NCBI RefSeq assembly: GCF_001422045.1
Contig: NZ_LMLW01000009.1
Location: 434,001 to 498,000 of the forward strand
Direction of reading: 5' to 3'
DNA: 64,000 nucleotides
Origin: Sphingomonas sp. Leaf242
GTDB taxonomy: Bacteria > Pseudomonadota > Alphaproteobacteria > Sphingomonadales > Sphingomonadaceae
Shown here: positions 25,841 to 32,874 of the stretch, in pieces
Numbering within the stretch: the stretch's first letter is position 1
How the letters are laid out: each line of letters starts with the position of its first letter
Program-made: the position numbers and the translations under genes
The notes under the pieces: generated by a model
What the model was told of the DNA's origin: nothing
The model's database searches: none
What the model saw: only the letters and a program-made list of their open reading frames with translations

Positions 25841-26019
25841 GGGACCGATTGCGAAGGTGATGTTTGCTATTGCTATACGGTCCCAATATGTCCTTGCCCG
25901 AATAAGCCCCTCTCAGACTCATTCCGATAATCAGGCTGGGCAATACCCGGACCCTCCCCAATTGAGTCTGGCGGGGCTGAGGCGGCGCATACGCGGGCCT
26001 TCCCGTCGCCTGCCCGGTA

Positions 26020-26694
26020 TCAGCTTGGGGAGTGGCAGCGCATTACGTCGCTAACCGATTGAGCCGCCCACTTGCCGCCTCGGGCTGTGATGATCCCGCG
26101 AGCATTAAGCTCCCCGGCGATAGCCCTCAGGCTGGTATGGCCGTCAGCCCTGATCGCCTCAATGATCGGCGCAACGTCACTAGCGAACGCCTGAGCCTTG
26201 GCCTTGATCGCTTCCACCGCTGCCCCGTTGCCCTTGCTCTCCCCGAACGCCTTAGCGCCCATTGGATTGCCTAGCTTGGTGCCTCGGGCTTTGGCAGCGG
26301 CGAGGGCTTCAATCGTCCGCTTGCTGATAGCTTTGCGTTCGGCCTGGGCCATTGCCGCCATTATGTGAATTGTAAGCTCGTTCGCCTCAGGCATGTCGGC
26401 AGCAATGAACCGGGTTCCAGCATCTTGCAGCTTCGCGAGGAAGGCGAGGTTACGGCTCAGTCGGTCCAACTTGGCGATAACGAGGGTAGCCCCTGTCACC
26501 TTGGCATGATGCAGTGCCTTGATAAGCTCAGGCCGATCATCCCGCTTGCCGCTCTCGACCTCGACATACTCAGCTAGGGGCTGGCAATCCCGCGACTGAC
26601 AGAACGAGGCGATGGCAGCTTTCTGAGCATCTAGGCCCAAGCCGCTGCGGCCCTGCTTGGCAGTCGAGACACGGTAGTAGGTGACGGTTCGCAT
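26020..26694 (-). CDS. Serine recombinase (resolvase/invertase family)
   Basis: A 224-residue recombinase. The N-terminal catalytic domain has TYYRVSTAKQGRSGLGLDAQ (catalytic Ser about residue 10). ATLVIAKLDRLSRNLAFLAKL and MAQAERKAISKRTIEAL follow. The C-terminal DNA-binding part, ADGHTSLRAIAGELNARGII with GKWAAQSVSDVM, is a resolvase helix-turn-helix. This is the resolvase/invertase type, not the large serine integrase. In the island it may resolve dimers or invert a segment. A strong promoter lies at 26720-26748. Confidence 0.92.
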   Translation of the reverse strand: MRTVTYYRVSTAKQGRSGLGLDAQKAAIASFCQSRDCQPLAEYVEVESGKRDDRPELIKALHHAKVTGATLVIAKLDRLSRNLAFLAKLQDAGTRFIAADMPEANELTIHIMAAMAQAERKAISKRTIEALAAAKARGTKLGNPMGAKAFGESKGNGAAVEAIKAKAQAFASDVAPIIEAIRADGHTSLRAIAGELNARGIITARGGKWAAQSVSDVMRCHSPS

Positions 26695-26719
26695 TGGCTC
26701 GGTTCCCTGTTGCCAAGCC

Positions 26720-26748
26720 TAGATAGAACCGTTGTCCATAATTGTCAA
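26720..26748 (-). promoter_or_regulatory. Promoter of the serine recombinase
   Basis: On the minus strand TTGACA (26748-26743) and TATCTA (26725-26720) have a 17-bp spacer. Both hexamers are close to consensus. The ATG at 26694 is about 20 bp beyond the predicted start, so the leader is very short. Confidence 0.65.
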
Positions 26749-27052
26749 ACGCTCGTTAGGCTATTCTGGACAGAGCCGATGATGGATCGGTAGGCGACTG
26801 TGACACGTCATGCAGGGATGGAGAACCACGCGCGATAATGCAGGTCGCGCTAGGCGTGTCATAATCGCCTGAGGCTCGGACCGGGCATACGGGGTAAACC
26901 GGGCTCACTCTTGTCGGAGGGGCCCTCTCGCATATTCTTACCATTTTTCGGCCGTAGGCGGGTAAGCGATTGACTAGTTAGGCTTTGCATTCAAATACCA
27001 CCTGAAACGACCGGGGCCAAAGTAATTGGCGGCAAGGTTCGTAGGGGGTGGC
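26749..27052. other. Intergenic stretch between divergent recombinase and membrane-protein genes
   Basis: About 300 bp holding the divergent upstream regions. TTGACT at about 26969 could be a -35 for the membrane-protein gene, but no good -10 follows. Nothing else recognised. Confidence 0.5.
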
Positions 27053-27961
27053 ATGTCAGGAATAGAATCCGTTAAGGACTTAGTGAAGCCTCCATTCGCT
27101 AATTATGACATAGTAGTATACTTTGGATGTGGTTTGTTTTCGCTGCCGTTTATCGTCCACTATACAGGTGGCTTGCGGGCTAATACAACAAGCTTCAATT
27201 TTGGTATAGAACCGCAGTTTGTCTCGACGCTCGTAACTACCTTAACTGTGCTATTTTCAGTTTATATTCTTGGGCATATAATCGCCTACGTCGGTAGCCA
27301 GCTTATAGAGAAGCTAATGGATAGCTTCTTTGGTAAGGCCAGTACAATAGTTATACTGGGTACAAAGATAAGAAATACAAGTCTTTCTCAGGTTATTCGC
27401 GGGCAGCTTAAAAACAACGTAATAAAGAACTTCTCAAGGGCGACATGGCTGAGTAGTTTGATTAGGTGTTTAACGCATCTTCCCGCTTTGCCATCATACT
27501 TTGGCATCCTTGTATTAGGATTTTTTGGATTTTACAGAACGCGCTTGTCTAGGGAGGTTCTCGCTGCGGCAAGCGCCAAGCTGAGCGCCATTCCAGTCCT
27601 AGACATCGAAATAAGAGTAGATACGGTGTGGTTTAAGCCACTGGAAGCTATCGTAATGAATAACAATCCAAGTGCAACCGCCCGAATGTATAACTATCTG
27701 GTGATATCGGGGCTATTCCGATCGATCTGCACAATATTACTGGCATCACTTTGGTTTGAAATGGCCTATGTATTATTGCGTATCTCTGGATACGATGCGC
27801 CTCAGGGGCTTCTCATGCTCGGCAATAGCAGTCTACCGTTTCAGCTATTTAGCTATGCGGCAATAAGCTTGGTGTATCTGTTCTCTCTTTTTTCTTACCT
27901 GAAGTTTCAGCGGCGTTATGTTGAGGACGCAATATTCGCATTCGTGTTCGCTAAGGGTTGA
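27053..27961 (+). CDS. Island polytopic membrane protein of unknown function
   Basis: 302 residues with about five hydrophobic segments. They include YDIVVYFGCGLFSLPFIVHY near the N-terminus, LVTTLTVLFSVYILGHIIAY, SYFGILVLGFFGFY, ICTILLASLWFEMAYVLL and FQLFSYAAISLVYLFSLFSY near the end. The ATG at 27053 has GGGGG 7 bp upstream; the earlier in-frame TTG at 27026 is weaker. The gene is clearly poorer in GC than the chromosome, as expected of acquired cargo. Its place at the attR end, alone on its strand, is typical of cargo such as defence or exclusion genes. No family is recognised and any function is speculation. Confidence 0.7.
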   Translation: MSGIESVKDLVKPPFANYDIVVYFGCGLFSLPFIVHYTGGLRANTTSFNFGIEPQFVSTLVTTLTVLFSVYILGHIIAYVGSQLIEKLMDSFFGKASTIVILGTKIRNTSLSQVIRGQLKNNVIKNFSRATWLSSLIRCLTHLPALPSYFGILVLGFFGFYRTRLSREVLAAASAKLSAIPVLDIEIRVDTVWFKPLEAIVMNNNPSATARMYNYLVISGLFRSICTILLASLWFEMAYVLLRISGYDAPQGLLMLGNSSLPFQLFSYAAISLVYLFSLFSYLKFQRRYVEDAIFAFVFAKG

Positions 27962-27989
27962 GCAAGCCAACGGTAAGGGCTTGCCCTAG

Positions 27990-28001
27990 CTAGTACAAAG
28001 G
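27990..28001 (+). repeat. Possible right arm-type integrase site
   Basis: CTAGTACAAAGG, an exact same-direction copy of 20903-20914, inside the right end of the island. A further ACAAAGGTCC lies at about 28008. Confidence 0.5.
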
Positions 28002-28068
28002 GCTAACACAAAGGTCCCGACGCCGAAATAAATACCCTTTGTTTTCCAGTGCTTAAGGGGATTTTAAC

Positions 28069-28091
28069 CGATCCCCCTCGGCTCCACCATT
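28069..28091 (+). repeat. attR: right copy of the 23-bp direct repeat
   Basis: Exact repeat of the tRNA-Ala 3' end at 20821-20843. It is not a tRNA gene by itself (no acceptor 5' half, D-arm or anticodon arm upstream) and marks the chromosome-side junction of the island. Confidence 0.92.
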
Positions 28092-28197
28092 TCCGTTGAT
28101 GACCGGTTCGCCGGATATTTTTTAAACTGACATCGCAAATTGGTCGAACGCGGTTCGGGATGCGGCATCGCCACACCCCGAGACGAATGCCGCACGT

Positions 28198-29991
28198 CTA
28201 GAATGCAGCGGATAACCCTGCGAACGCCGAAACGCTGTTGCGGTCGTCGCGCAGCGCATAGCCGGCGACACCGGCGCGGAGCGACAATTGTCCCGCGACA
28301 TTGCCGTCCACCCCCATCGCATAGCTCATATAGCTGCGATCGGCGCGTTCGACCGTGCTCGTGAAGCTGATCGGGGCGCCCGTTGGCGTCATCGTCAGCG
28401 TGCGGGGATCGTCGTCGAATTCGCGCTCGTACCCGGCGCGTGCGAAGAATCGCACCGGTTCTCCGGGAACGGTGCGAAGGACTGCGCCGAAGCGGCCCGT
28501 CAGGCTTTGGATCTCCTGTTTGCCGAAGCTCGCCGCCGTCGAGAGCCCGCCGGCTTCCGCATAGCCGGCGATGCGAACACGGTCATACTGCGCCGCGAGG
28601 TCTGGGCCGAAGGTGAGCCCGCCGAACTTGACGAGGTCGACCGCGGCAGTCACTCGCCCGGCGACGTAGGTGCCGTCGGTCTCGCCCTCATGCGATCGGA
28701 TCGCCGGGCCGAGCTGGACGGTGCGCCGAATGTGGCGGTAATCGATCTCGCCATAGGTCCCGTCCGCAAGCAGGCGGACCGCGCCGAGGTCACCGCGCGC
28801 GTAGCCGCTGACCGACCAGGCGCGGGGCTTGTAGCTGCCAGCGCCGGTCTTGAAGTCGCCGGTGCCGTCCGAATAGCCGCCCGCGAGACCGACTCCCGAT
28901 GCATCGCCGATCGCGAGGTCGGCGCCGGCAGTGCCGCTGAAGCCTCGCTCGGTGATGCCGACGCGCTGGGCGGAGGTGCCGCTCGAGTAATAATGATAGC
29001 CGGCGCTGCCGAACACCGACAGCGCGTGTCCGTCGCGTTGCGCGCCGCCACGCTCGGCGGCCTCGAACAGGTCGCGTTGTCCGCGGAGCATCGCCTGCGC
29101 CGCATAACCGAGGCCGGCGATCTGGTCGGGCGCCTGGACGAGGCTCGCCAGCGCCTGCCCCTGGATACGTTGCGTGATGCCGGCCGGGTGGACGCTGTCC
29201 GCTTGGATATACGTCTCGTTGGCGTTCGGCGACACGAGCGTCGCGCGCGTGCAGGCGAGCGACGAGGGGACGGTGCAGGCAACGCCGGTGATGTTGGTGT
29301 AGCCATAGGTCGCGGGGCTGGCGACGAGTTCGCCGAACAGTCGGTCGGTGTCGAAGTACAGCGCGTTGACGTTCGCCGCCGCCAATGCCGCAGCATAGGT
29401 CCGGTTGAACAGCTGGAGCCCGGCCGCGCCGCCGGTCTGAACCGCGAGCGTGACGATCCGCGTGGCACCCGCCGTCTGGAGCCGGCTGACTTGGGCTGCG
29501 AGCTGGGTCGCCGCAGTGGTCAGGATCGCGGTGTTGGTGCTTCCCGCCGCCTGAAACGCGAAATAGTCGTTTCCGCCGCCCTGGATGTAGACGAGATCGC
29601 GCGGACCGAACGTGCCGCCGGCGGCGAGGAAATTGCTGATCTGGGTCGCGACCGGGATCGATAGCGCGTTCGCGGCGGTCACGCGCGCGCCGCCGATCGC
29701 ATAGTTGGTGCCGCCCTTGCCATAGACCGGGTCGAGCGACAGCCCGAGTCGCGCCGCGAGGACCTCGGGCGCAACCGGGTCGGGGTTGGTCGTGAAGCTG
29801 CCCGCATCGCGCGGCAGCCTGGGGTCCAGCGTCAGGTAATAGCCGCCGTCGGCGAGGCTGTCACCGAACACGACCATGCGGTTATAGGTCTCGGTCGTCG
29901 CGACACTGGCCGGGCCGGCGGTCTGTGCGTGGCCCGGACTCGCGACGCTCAGCACGGTCCCGAGCAGCAACGCCGTGTAGGTCGTCTTCAT
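28198..29991 (-). CDS. Autotransporter esterase (GDSL/SGNH passenger plus beta-barrel)
   Basis: A 597-residue outer-membrane protein like Pseudomonas EstA. Signal peptide MKTTYTALLLGTVLSVASPGHA. The GDSL hydrolase passenger has VFGDSLADGGYY (nucleophilic Ser), GGTNYAIGGARV, QGGGNDYFAF (Asn block) and QADSVHPAGITQ (Asp-x-x-His). From about residue 330 a C-terminal autotransporter barrel follows (RVGITERGFSGTAGADLAIG ... AGVAGYALRDDRNSVSAFAG), ending in a terminal Phe. It probably hydrolyses ester lipids at the cell surface. GAGGG precedes the ATG. It sits just outside attR and belongs to the chromosome. Confidence 0.93.
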   Translation of the reverse strand: MKTTYTALLLGTVLSVASPGHAQTAGPASVATTETYNRMVVFGDSLADGGYYLTLDPRLPRDAGSFTTNPDPVAPEVLAARLGLSLDPVYGKGGTNYAIGGARVTAANALSIPVATQISNFLAAGGTFGPRDLVYIQGGGNDYFAFQAAGSTNTAILTTAATQLAAQVSRLQTAGATRIVTLAVQTGGAAGLQLFNRTYAAALAAANVNALYFDTDRLFGELVASPATYGYTNITGVACTVPSSLACTRATLVSPNANETYIQADSVHPAGITQRIQGQALASLVQAPDQIAGLGYAAQAMLRGQRDLFEAAERGGAQRDGHALSVFGSAGYHYYSSGTSAQRVGITERGFSGTAGADLAIGDASGVGLAGGYSDGTGDFKTGAGSYKPRAWSVSGYARGDLGAVRLLADGTYGEIDYRHIRRTVQLGPAIRSHEGETDGTYVAGRVTAAVDLVKFGGLTFGPDLAAQYDRVRIAGYAEAGGLSTAASFGKQEIQSLTGRFGAVLRTVPGEPVRFFARAGYEREFDDDPRTLTMTPTGAPISFTSTVERADRSYMSYAMGVDGNVAGQLSLRAGVAGYALRDDRNSVSAFAGLSAAF

Positions 29992-30097
29992 GATACCCTC
30001 TCCCTGGCGGCGAAGGATCGTTGTCCTTCGCTCTGCCGGGATTGTCGGAGCCGTTTACGTCCGCGTCAATAGAGGGTCGTTTGGGGTAGGGGGCCGT

Positions 30098-31096
30098 TTA
30101 GACGAACAGCCCGACCAGCCAATAGGTCGCCGCGCCGATCAGCGCGGCGGCGGGCAGCGTGAGCGTCCAGGCGACGACGATGTTGCTGGCGACGTTCCAG
30201 CGGACCGCGGAGAGCCTCCGTGCGGCGCCGACGCCGACGATCGAGCCGGTGATGGTGTGCGTGGACGAGACCGGGATGCCGAGATAGGTCGCGGCGAACA
30301 ATGTGATCGCGCCGCCGGTCTCCGCGCAGAAGCCCTGCGCAGGCGTCAGCCGCGTGATCTTCGAGCCCATCGTGTGGACGATCCGCCAGCCACCCGACAG
30401 CGTGCCGAGCGCCATCGCGGCCTGGCAGGACAGCACGACCCAGAGCGGCACGTGGAATTCGCCGCCGAGCAGGCCCTGCGAATAGAGCAGCACCGCAATG
30501 ATCCCCATCGTCTTCTGCGCGTCGTTGCCGCCGTGGCCGAGCGAATAGAGCGCGGCCGAGATCAACTGGAGTTTGCGGAAACGCTTGTCGACGCCGAGCG
30601 GAGTGAGCTTGAGACTGGTCCACGCGACGATCAGGACCAAGACCAGCGCGAGCCCCAGGCCGATCGCGGGCGACGCGAAGATCGCCAGAACGGTGGCGAT
30701 CACGCCCTTCCAGACGATCGCGCCGAAGCCGACCTTGGCGATCCCCGCGCCGAGCAGCCCGCCGATCAGCGCGTGGCTGCTGCTCGACGGGATGCCGAGC
30801 ACCCAGGTGATGACGTTCCACGCGATCGCGCCCATCAGCGCGGCGAAGATCACCTGCGCATCGATGACGTGCGCCTGGACGATGCCGGTGCCGACGGTCT
30901 GCGCGACGTGGAGGCCGAACACCGCGAACGCGATGAAGTTGAAGAACGCGGCCCAGAGCACGGCGTATTGGGGTTTCAGCACGCGCGTGGAGACGACGGT
31001 GGCGATCGAGTTCGCTGCGTCGTGAAGGCCGTTCAGGAAGTCGAACAGCAGCGCGATGCCGATCAGGCCGATGAGGAGCGGGAGGGAGAGGATCAT
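30098..31096 (-). CDS. pit: Inorganic phosphate transporter (PiT family)
   Basis: Low-affinity, cation- or metal-coupled phosphate permease of 332 residues. FDFLNGLHDAANSIATVVST near the N-terminus and YLGIPVSSTHTITGSIVGVG near the C-terminus are the duplicated PiT signatures (GxxxDxANxxAT; GxPVSSTHxIxGxxxG). About ten membrane segments. The DUF47/PhoU-like gene upstream (31292-31939) on the same strand is the usual partner. A family A repeat separates the two. Confidence 0.94.
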   Translation of the reverse strand: MILSLPLLIGLIGIALLFDFLNGLHDAANSIATVVSTRVLKPQYAVLWAAFFNFIAFAVFGLHVAQTVGTGIVQAHVIDAQVIFAALMGAIAWNVITWVLGIPSSSSHALIGGLLGAGIAKVGFGAIVWKGVIATVLAIFASPAIGLGLALVLVLIVAWTSLKLTPLGVDKRFRKLQLISAALYSLGHGGNDAQKTMGIIAVLLYSQGLLGGEFHVPLWVVLSCQAAMALGTLSGGWRIVHTMGSKITRLTPAQGFCAETGGAITLFAATYLGIPVSSTHTITGSIVGVGAARRLSAVRWNVASNIVVAWTLTLPAAALIGAATYWLVGLFV

Positions 31097-31154
31097 GCGC
31101 GGCCGCCCGCGGTTACGCGGTTAAGGTGCACCGCCGCTCTCCCAACCACTTCAC

Positions 31155-31256
31155 CACCCCGGCGAAGGCCGGGGCCCAGTTGGAGAGGTCGCAGTAACAG
31201 CGCACCTTCCTCCGTTATTGCCGTCCCCCAACTGGGCCCCGGCCTTCGCCGGGGTG
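31155..31256. repeat. Intergenic palindromic repeat, family A, copy 3
   Basis: Inverted CACCCCGGCGAAGGCCGGGG arms with a diverged centre, placed between DUF47 and pit inside a probable operon. Confidence 0.8.
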
Positions 31257-31291
31257 GCGTTTCGTTGGAGCGTCGCGACTCGTACGACACC

Positions 31292-31939
31292 TCAAGCATG
31301 GTCGATGACCAGCCCCTGGATCTCGTTCGCGACGTCTTCGAAGCGGTCGACGATCTTTTCCAGGCTGCTGTAGATCTCGCGGTTGATGATGAAGGTCATC
31401 GGGTCCGCACTGATCTTCGAGGCCTGGAACAGCGCGCGAAGGCCGGTGTCGTGGATGTCGTCGGCATGACCCTCGATCTGGATCAGTCGCGCGGTAAGGT
31501 CGTGCAACCGGCCTGCGTTGGTGCCGAGCGACCGCAGCAGCGGGATCGCTTCCGCGGTGATCCGTGCGGCCTCGACGATGATGCCCGCCATGTCGCGCAT
31601 CTGCGGCGAGAATTCGGTGACCTCATACAGCGCGATCGCGTTCGCGGTGCCGTTCATCTGGTCGATCGCGTCGTCCATCACGCCGATCAGATCGGTGATC
31701 GCGCTGCGGTCGAACGGCGTTACGAACACGCGGCGGACGTCCTGGAGGACCTCCCGGGTGATATCGTCGGCCTCGTGCTCGCGCTTGACGATCTCGGCGA
31801 TCTGACCCTCGATCGAGCCTTCGCCGTGGAGCAGCCGTGCAAGCGCATCGGCGCCGGCGACCAGAGTCGCGGCATGCGCGTCGAACAGTTCGAAGAACCG
31901 CCCCTGCTTCGGCATCAGCGACTGGAACCAGCCCAGCAT
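31292..31939 (-). CDS. DUF47 (PhoU-like) phosphate transport accessory protein
   Basis: 215 residues from the internal ATG at 31939. It starts MLGWFQSLMPKQGRFFELFD, the normal family N-terminus. All-alpha PhoU-like repeats follow (EREHEADDITREVLQDVRRVFVTPFDR-like and IEGHADDIHDTGLRALF blocks, with acidic metal-binding clusters). It likely modulates the Pit phosphate permease encoded just downstream. A strong AAGGAG site lies 7-8 bases before this ATG. The frame continues without a stop into the NUDIX region upstream, see the entry for 31292-32425. Confidence 0.85.
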   Translation of the reverse strand: MLGWFQSLMPKQGRFFELFDAHAATLVAGADALARLLHGEGSIEGQIAEIVKREHEADDITREVLQDVRRVFVTPFDRSAITDLIGVMDDAIDQMNGTANAIALYEVTEFSPQMRDMAGIIVEAARITAEAIPLLRSLGTNAGRLHDLTARLIQIEGHADDIHDTGLRALFQASKISADPMTFIINREIYSSLEKIVDRFEDVANEIQGLVIDHA

Positions 31940-32425
31940 CGGAATTCTCCTTTTCGCGCTCGTGCGCACGACGGGTAAGATACGTTGCGCGAGCGATGCC
32001 GGGATCGGCGGCTCACGGAAAGCAGCGATCAGCGCCTTCAGGCCGGGCTCATTGACAGCCTCCGCCGCACGATCAAGCGTAAACCAGCGTGTGTCGCGCT
32101 GATGACGTTCGGGCCAGTCCTCGACCTGCTCGACGAACGCGAGCGGAAACACGGTGACGATCATGTCGCGGTAGCGGCCGGTGCGGCGGCGCTTGCGGTA
32201 CGCGAATTGCCCGACAGGAGAGGGGCATGGGATACCGCGAATGCCGGCTTCCTCATAGGCTTCCTGCGCCGCGGCCTCGTGGCTGGCGAGCCCCGTGATG
32301 GGATTGCCCTTGGGAATCACCCAGCGGCCGGTATCGCGCGACGTGATCAGCATCACGCGCGCATGCCCGGCTTCGTCGATCACATAGGGAAGCGCGCCGA
32401 TCTGTTCGATGGTCCGGGTCCTCAC
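31292..32425 (-). CDS. NUDIX hydrolase reading frame fused in frame to DUF47
   Basis: A single 377-codon frame from GTG at 32425. Residues 1-140 are a NUDIX domain of the diphosphoinositol-phosphatase-like type (WVIPKGNPITG, then EAAAQEAYEEAGIRG; the first Glu of the classical box is replaced by Leu). Residues 163-377 are DUF47. The linker (about residues 141-162) is short. Two products are possible: a fusion, and DUF47 alone from the internal ATG at 31939 with its own strong ribosome-binding site. Which are made cannot be told from sequence. A sequencing error that removed a stop of the NUDIX gene is also possible. Confidence 0.7.
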   Translation of the reverse strand: MRTRTIEQIGALPYVIDEAGHARVMLITSRDTGRWVIPKGNPITGLASHEAAAQEAYEEAGIRGIPCPSPVGQFAYRKRRRTGRYRDMIVTVFPLAFVEQVEDWPERHQRDTRWFTLDRAAEAVNEPGLKALIAAFREPPIPASLAQRILPVVRTSAKRRIPMLGWFQSLMPKQGRFFELFDAHAATLVAGADALARLLHGEGSIEGQIAEIVKREHEADDITREVLQDVRRVFVTPFDRSAITDLIGVMDDAIDQMNGTANAIALYEVTEFSPQMRDMAGIIVEAARITAEAIPLLRSLGTNAGRLHDLTARLIQIEGHADDIHDTGLRALFQASKISADPMTFIINREIYSSLEKIVDRFEDVANEIQGLVIDHA

Positions 32426-32605
32426 GCCCGCGGAATCACGGGGAAAGACTGGAGCTTATACGCGGTTTTTACGCAAGGATAGCGGATCGGCGCTGGCTTT
32501 ATGGGCGGTTAGCCGGGGCCCATTTCTGTCCCATTGCCGGACGCCGCCAGCTTAACCACTTTTGCCACTGGTCGAATTGGTAAACGCGACGTTAACGTTT
32601 TCATC

Positions 32606-32770
32606 ATGACCAGACGCCTAGTCCTCACCAACGAAGCCGCCCGCCATCCGCTGCGCCGATCGTTGCCGCCGCCGGTAGTCGCCAGCGCGAAGAACGACGA
32701 TCACGACGTGAAGCTTTTCCTGCTGAGTTTCGCGGCGTTCTTCACGTGCTTCTACAGCTTCATTTTCTGA
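32606..32770 (+). CDS. Small single-span membrane protein
   Basis: A 54-residue protein from ATG at 32606 (MTRRLVLTNEAARHPLRRSL), with a hydrophobic C-terminal segment VKLFLLSFAAFFTCFYSFIF as a single membrane anchor. The frame is open upstream to 32534, but the composition changes there. No function known. The conserved-looking amphipathic lead and aromatic tail suggest a real gene. Confidence 0.5.
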   Translation: MTRRLVLTNEAARHPLRRSLPPPVVASAKNDDHDVKLFLLSFAAFFTCFYSFIF

Positions 32771-32791
32771 GGCCTACGCACCCCTTTTTAC

Positions 32792-32859
32792 GTTCGTGCT
32801 GAGCGGAGTCGAAGCACCTGCTTTTGGCACTCCCCCTTCGACTTCGCTCAGCGCGAACG
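32792..32859. repeat. Intergenic inverted repeat, family F
   Basis: GTTCGTGCTGAGCGGAGTCG at the left and its near-complement CGACTTCGCTCAGCGCGAAC at the right, with GAAGCAC inside; a large imperfect hairpin between convergent genes. Only one copy in this window. Confidence 0.65.
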
Positions 32860-32874
32860 GGTTCAGGTGTGAGG

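Larger units (their letters stand above)
25019..26019. other. Island non-coding region rich in inverted and direct repeats
   Basis: About 1 kb without a convincing gene. It holds a long inverted repeat (25249-25364), a hairpin TACGGT-ttagg-ACCGTA (25382-25398), a perfect palindrome ATATCTAGATAT (25410-25421) in an AT-rich patch, and a 13-bp direct repeat (25787/25828). Short open frames at 25497-25700 (minus) and 25700-25930 (plus) have no ribosome-binding site or family signature and are not called. The repeats suggest an origin, a recombination site or structured RNA. Confidence 0.5.
20821..28091. mobile_element. 7.2 kb integrative island in tRNA-Ala(GGC)
   Basis: The 3' end of tRNA-Ala (23 bp from 20821) is repeated exactly at 28069-28091, and a tyrosine integrase begins 90 bp inside the left end. 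The interior is visibly richer in AT than the flanks (for example 24 of 60 bases GC in 27241-27300). It holds the integrase, four minus-strand genes of unknown function (22798-25018), a structured 1 kb non-coding region, a serine recombinase and a membrane protein. No capsid, relaxase, transposase or replication gene is recognisable, so mobility must rely on the integrase and perhaps a helper element. Confidence 0.9.

Noticed and set aside
25497..25930. Two short abutting open frames (minus 25497-25700, plus 25700-25930)
   Set aside because: No ribosome-binding sites, and the predicted peptides are compositionally odd, Cys/Tyr-rich products of the direct repeats. Not supported as genes.
28069..28091. 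A second tRNA-Ala gene at the right end of the island
   Set aside because: Only the last 23 bp match; the upstream 50 bp do not form the other arms. It is the duplicated att core.
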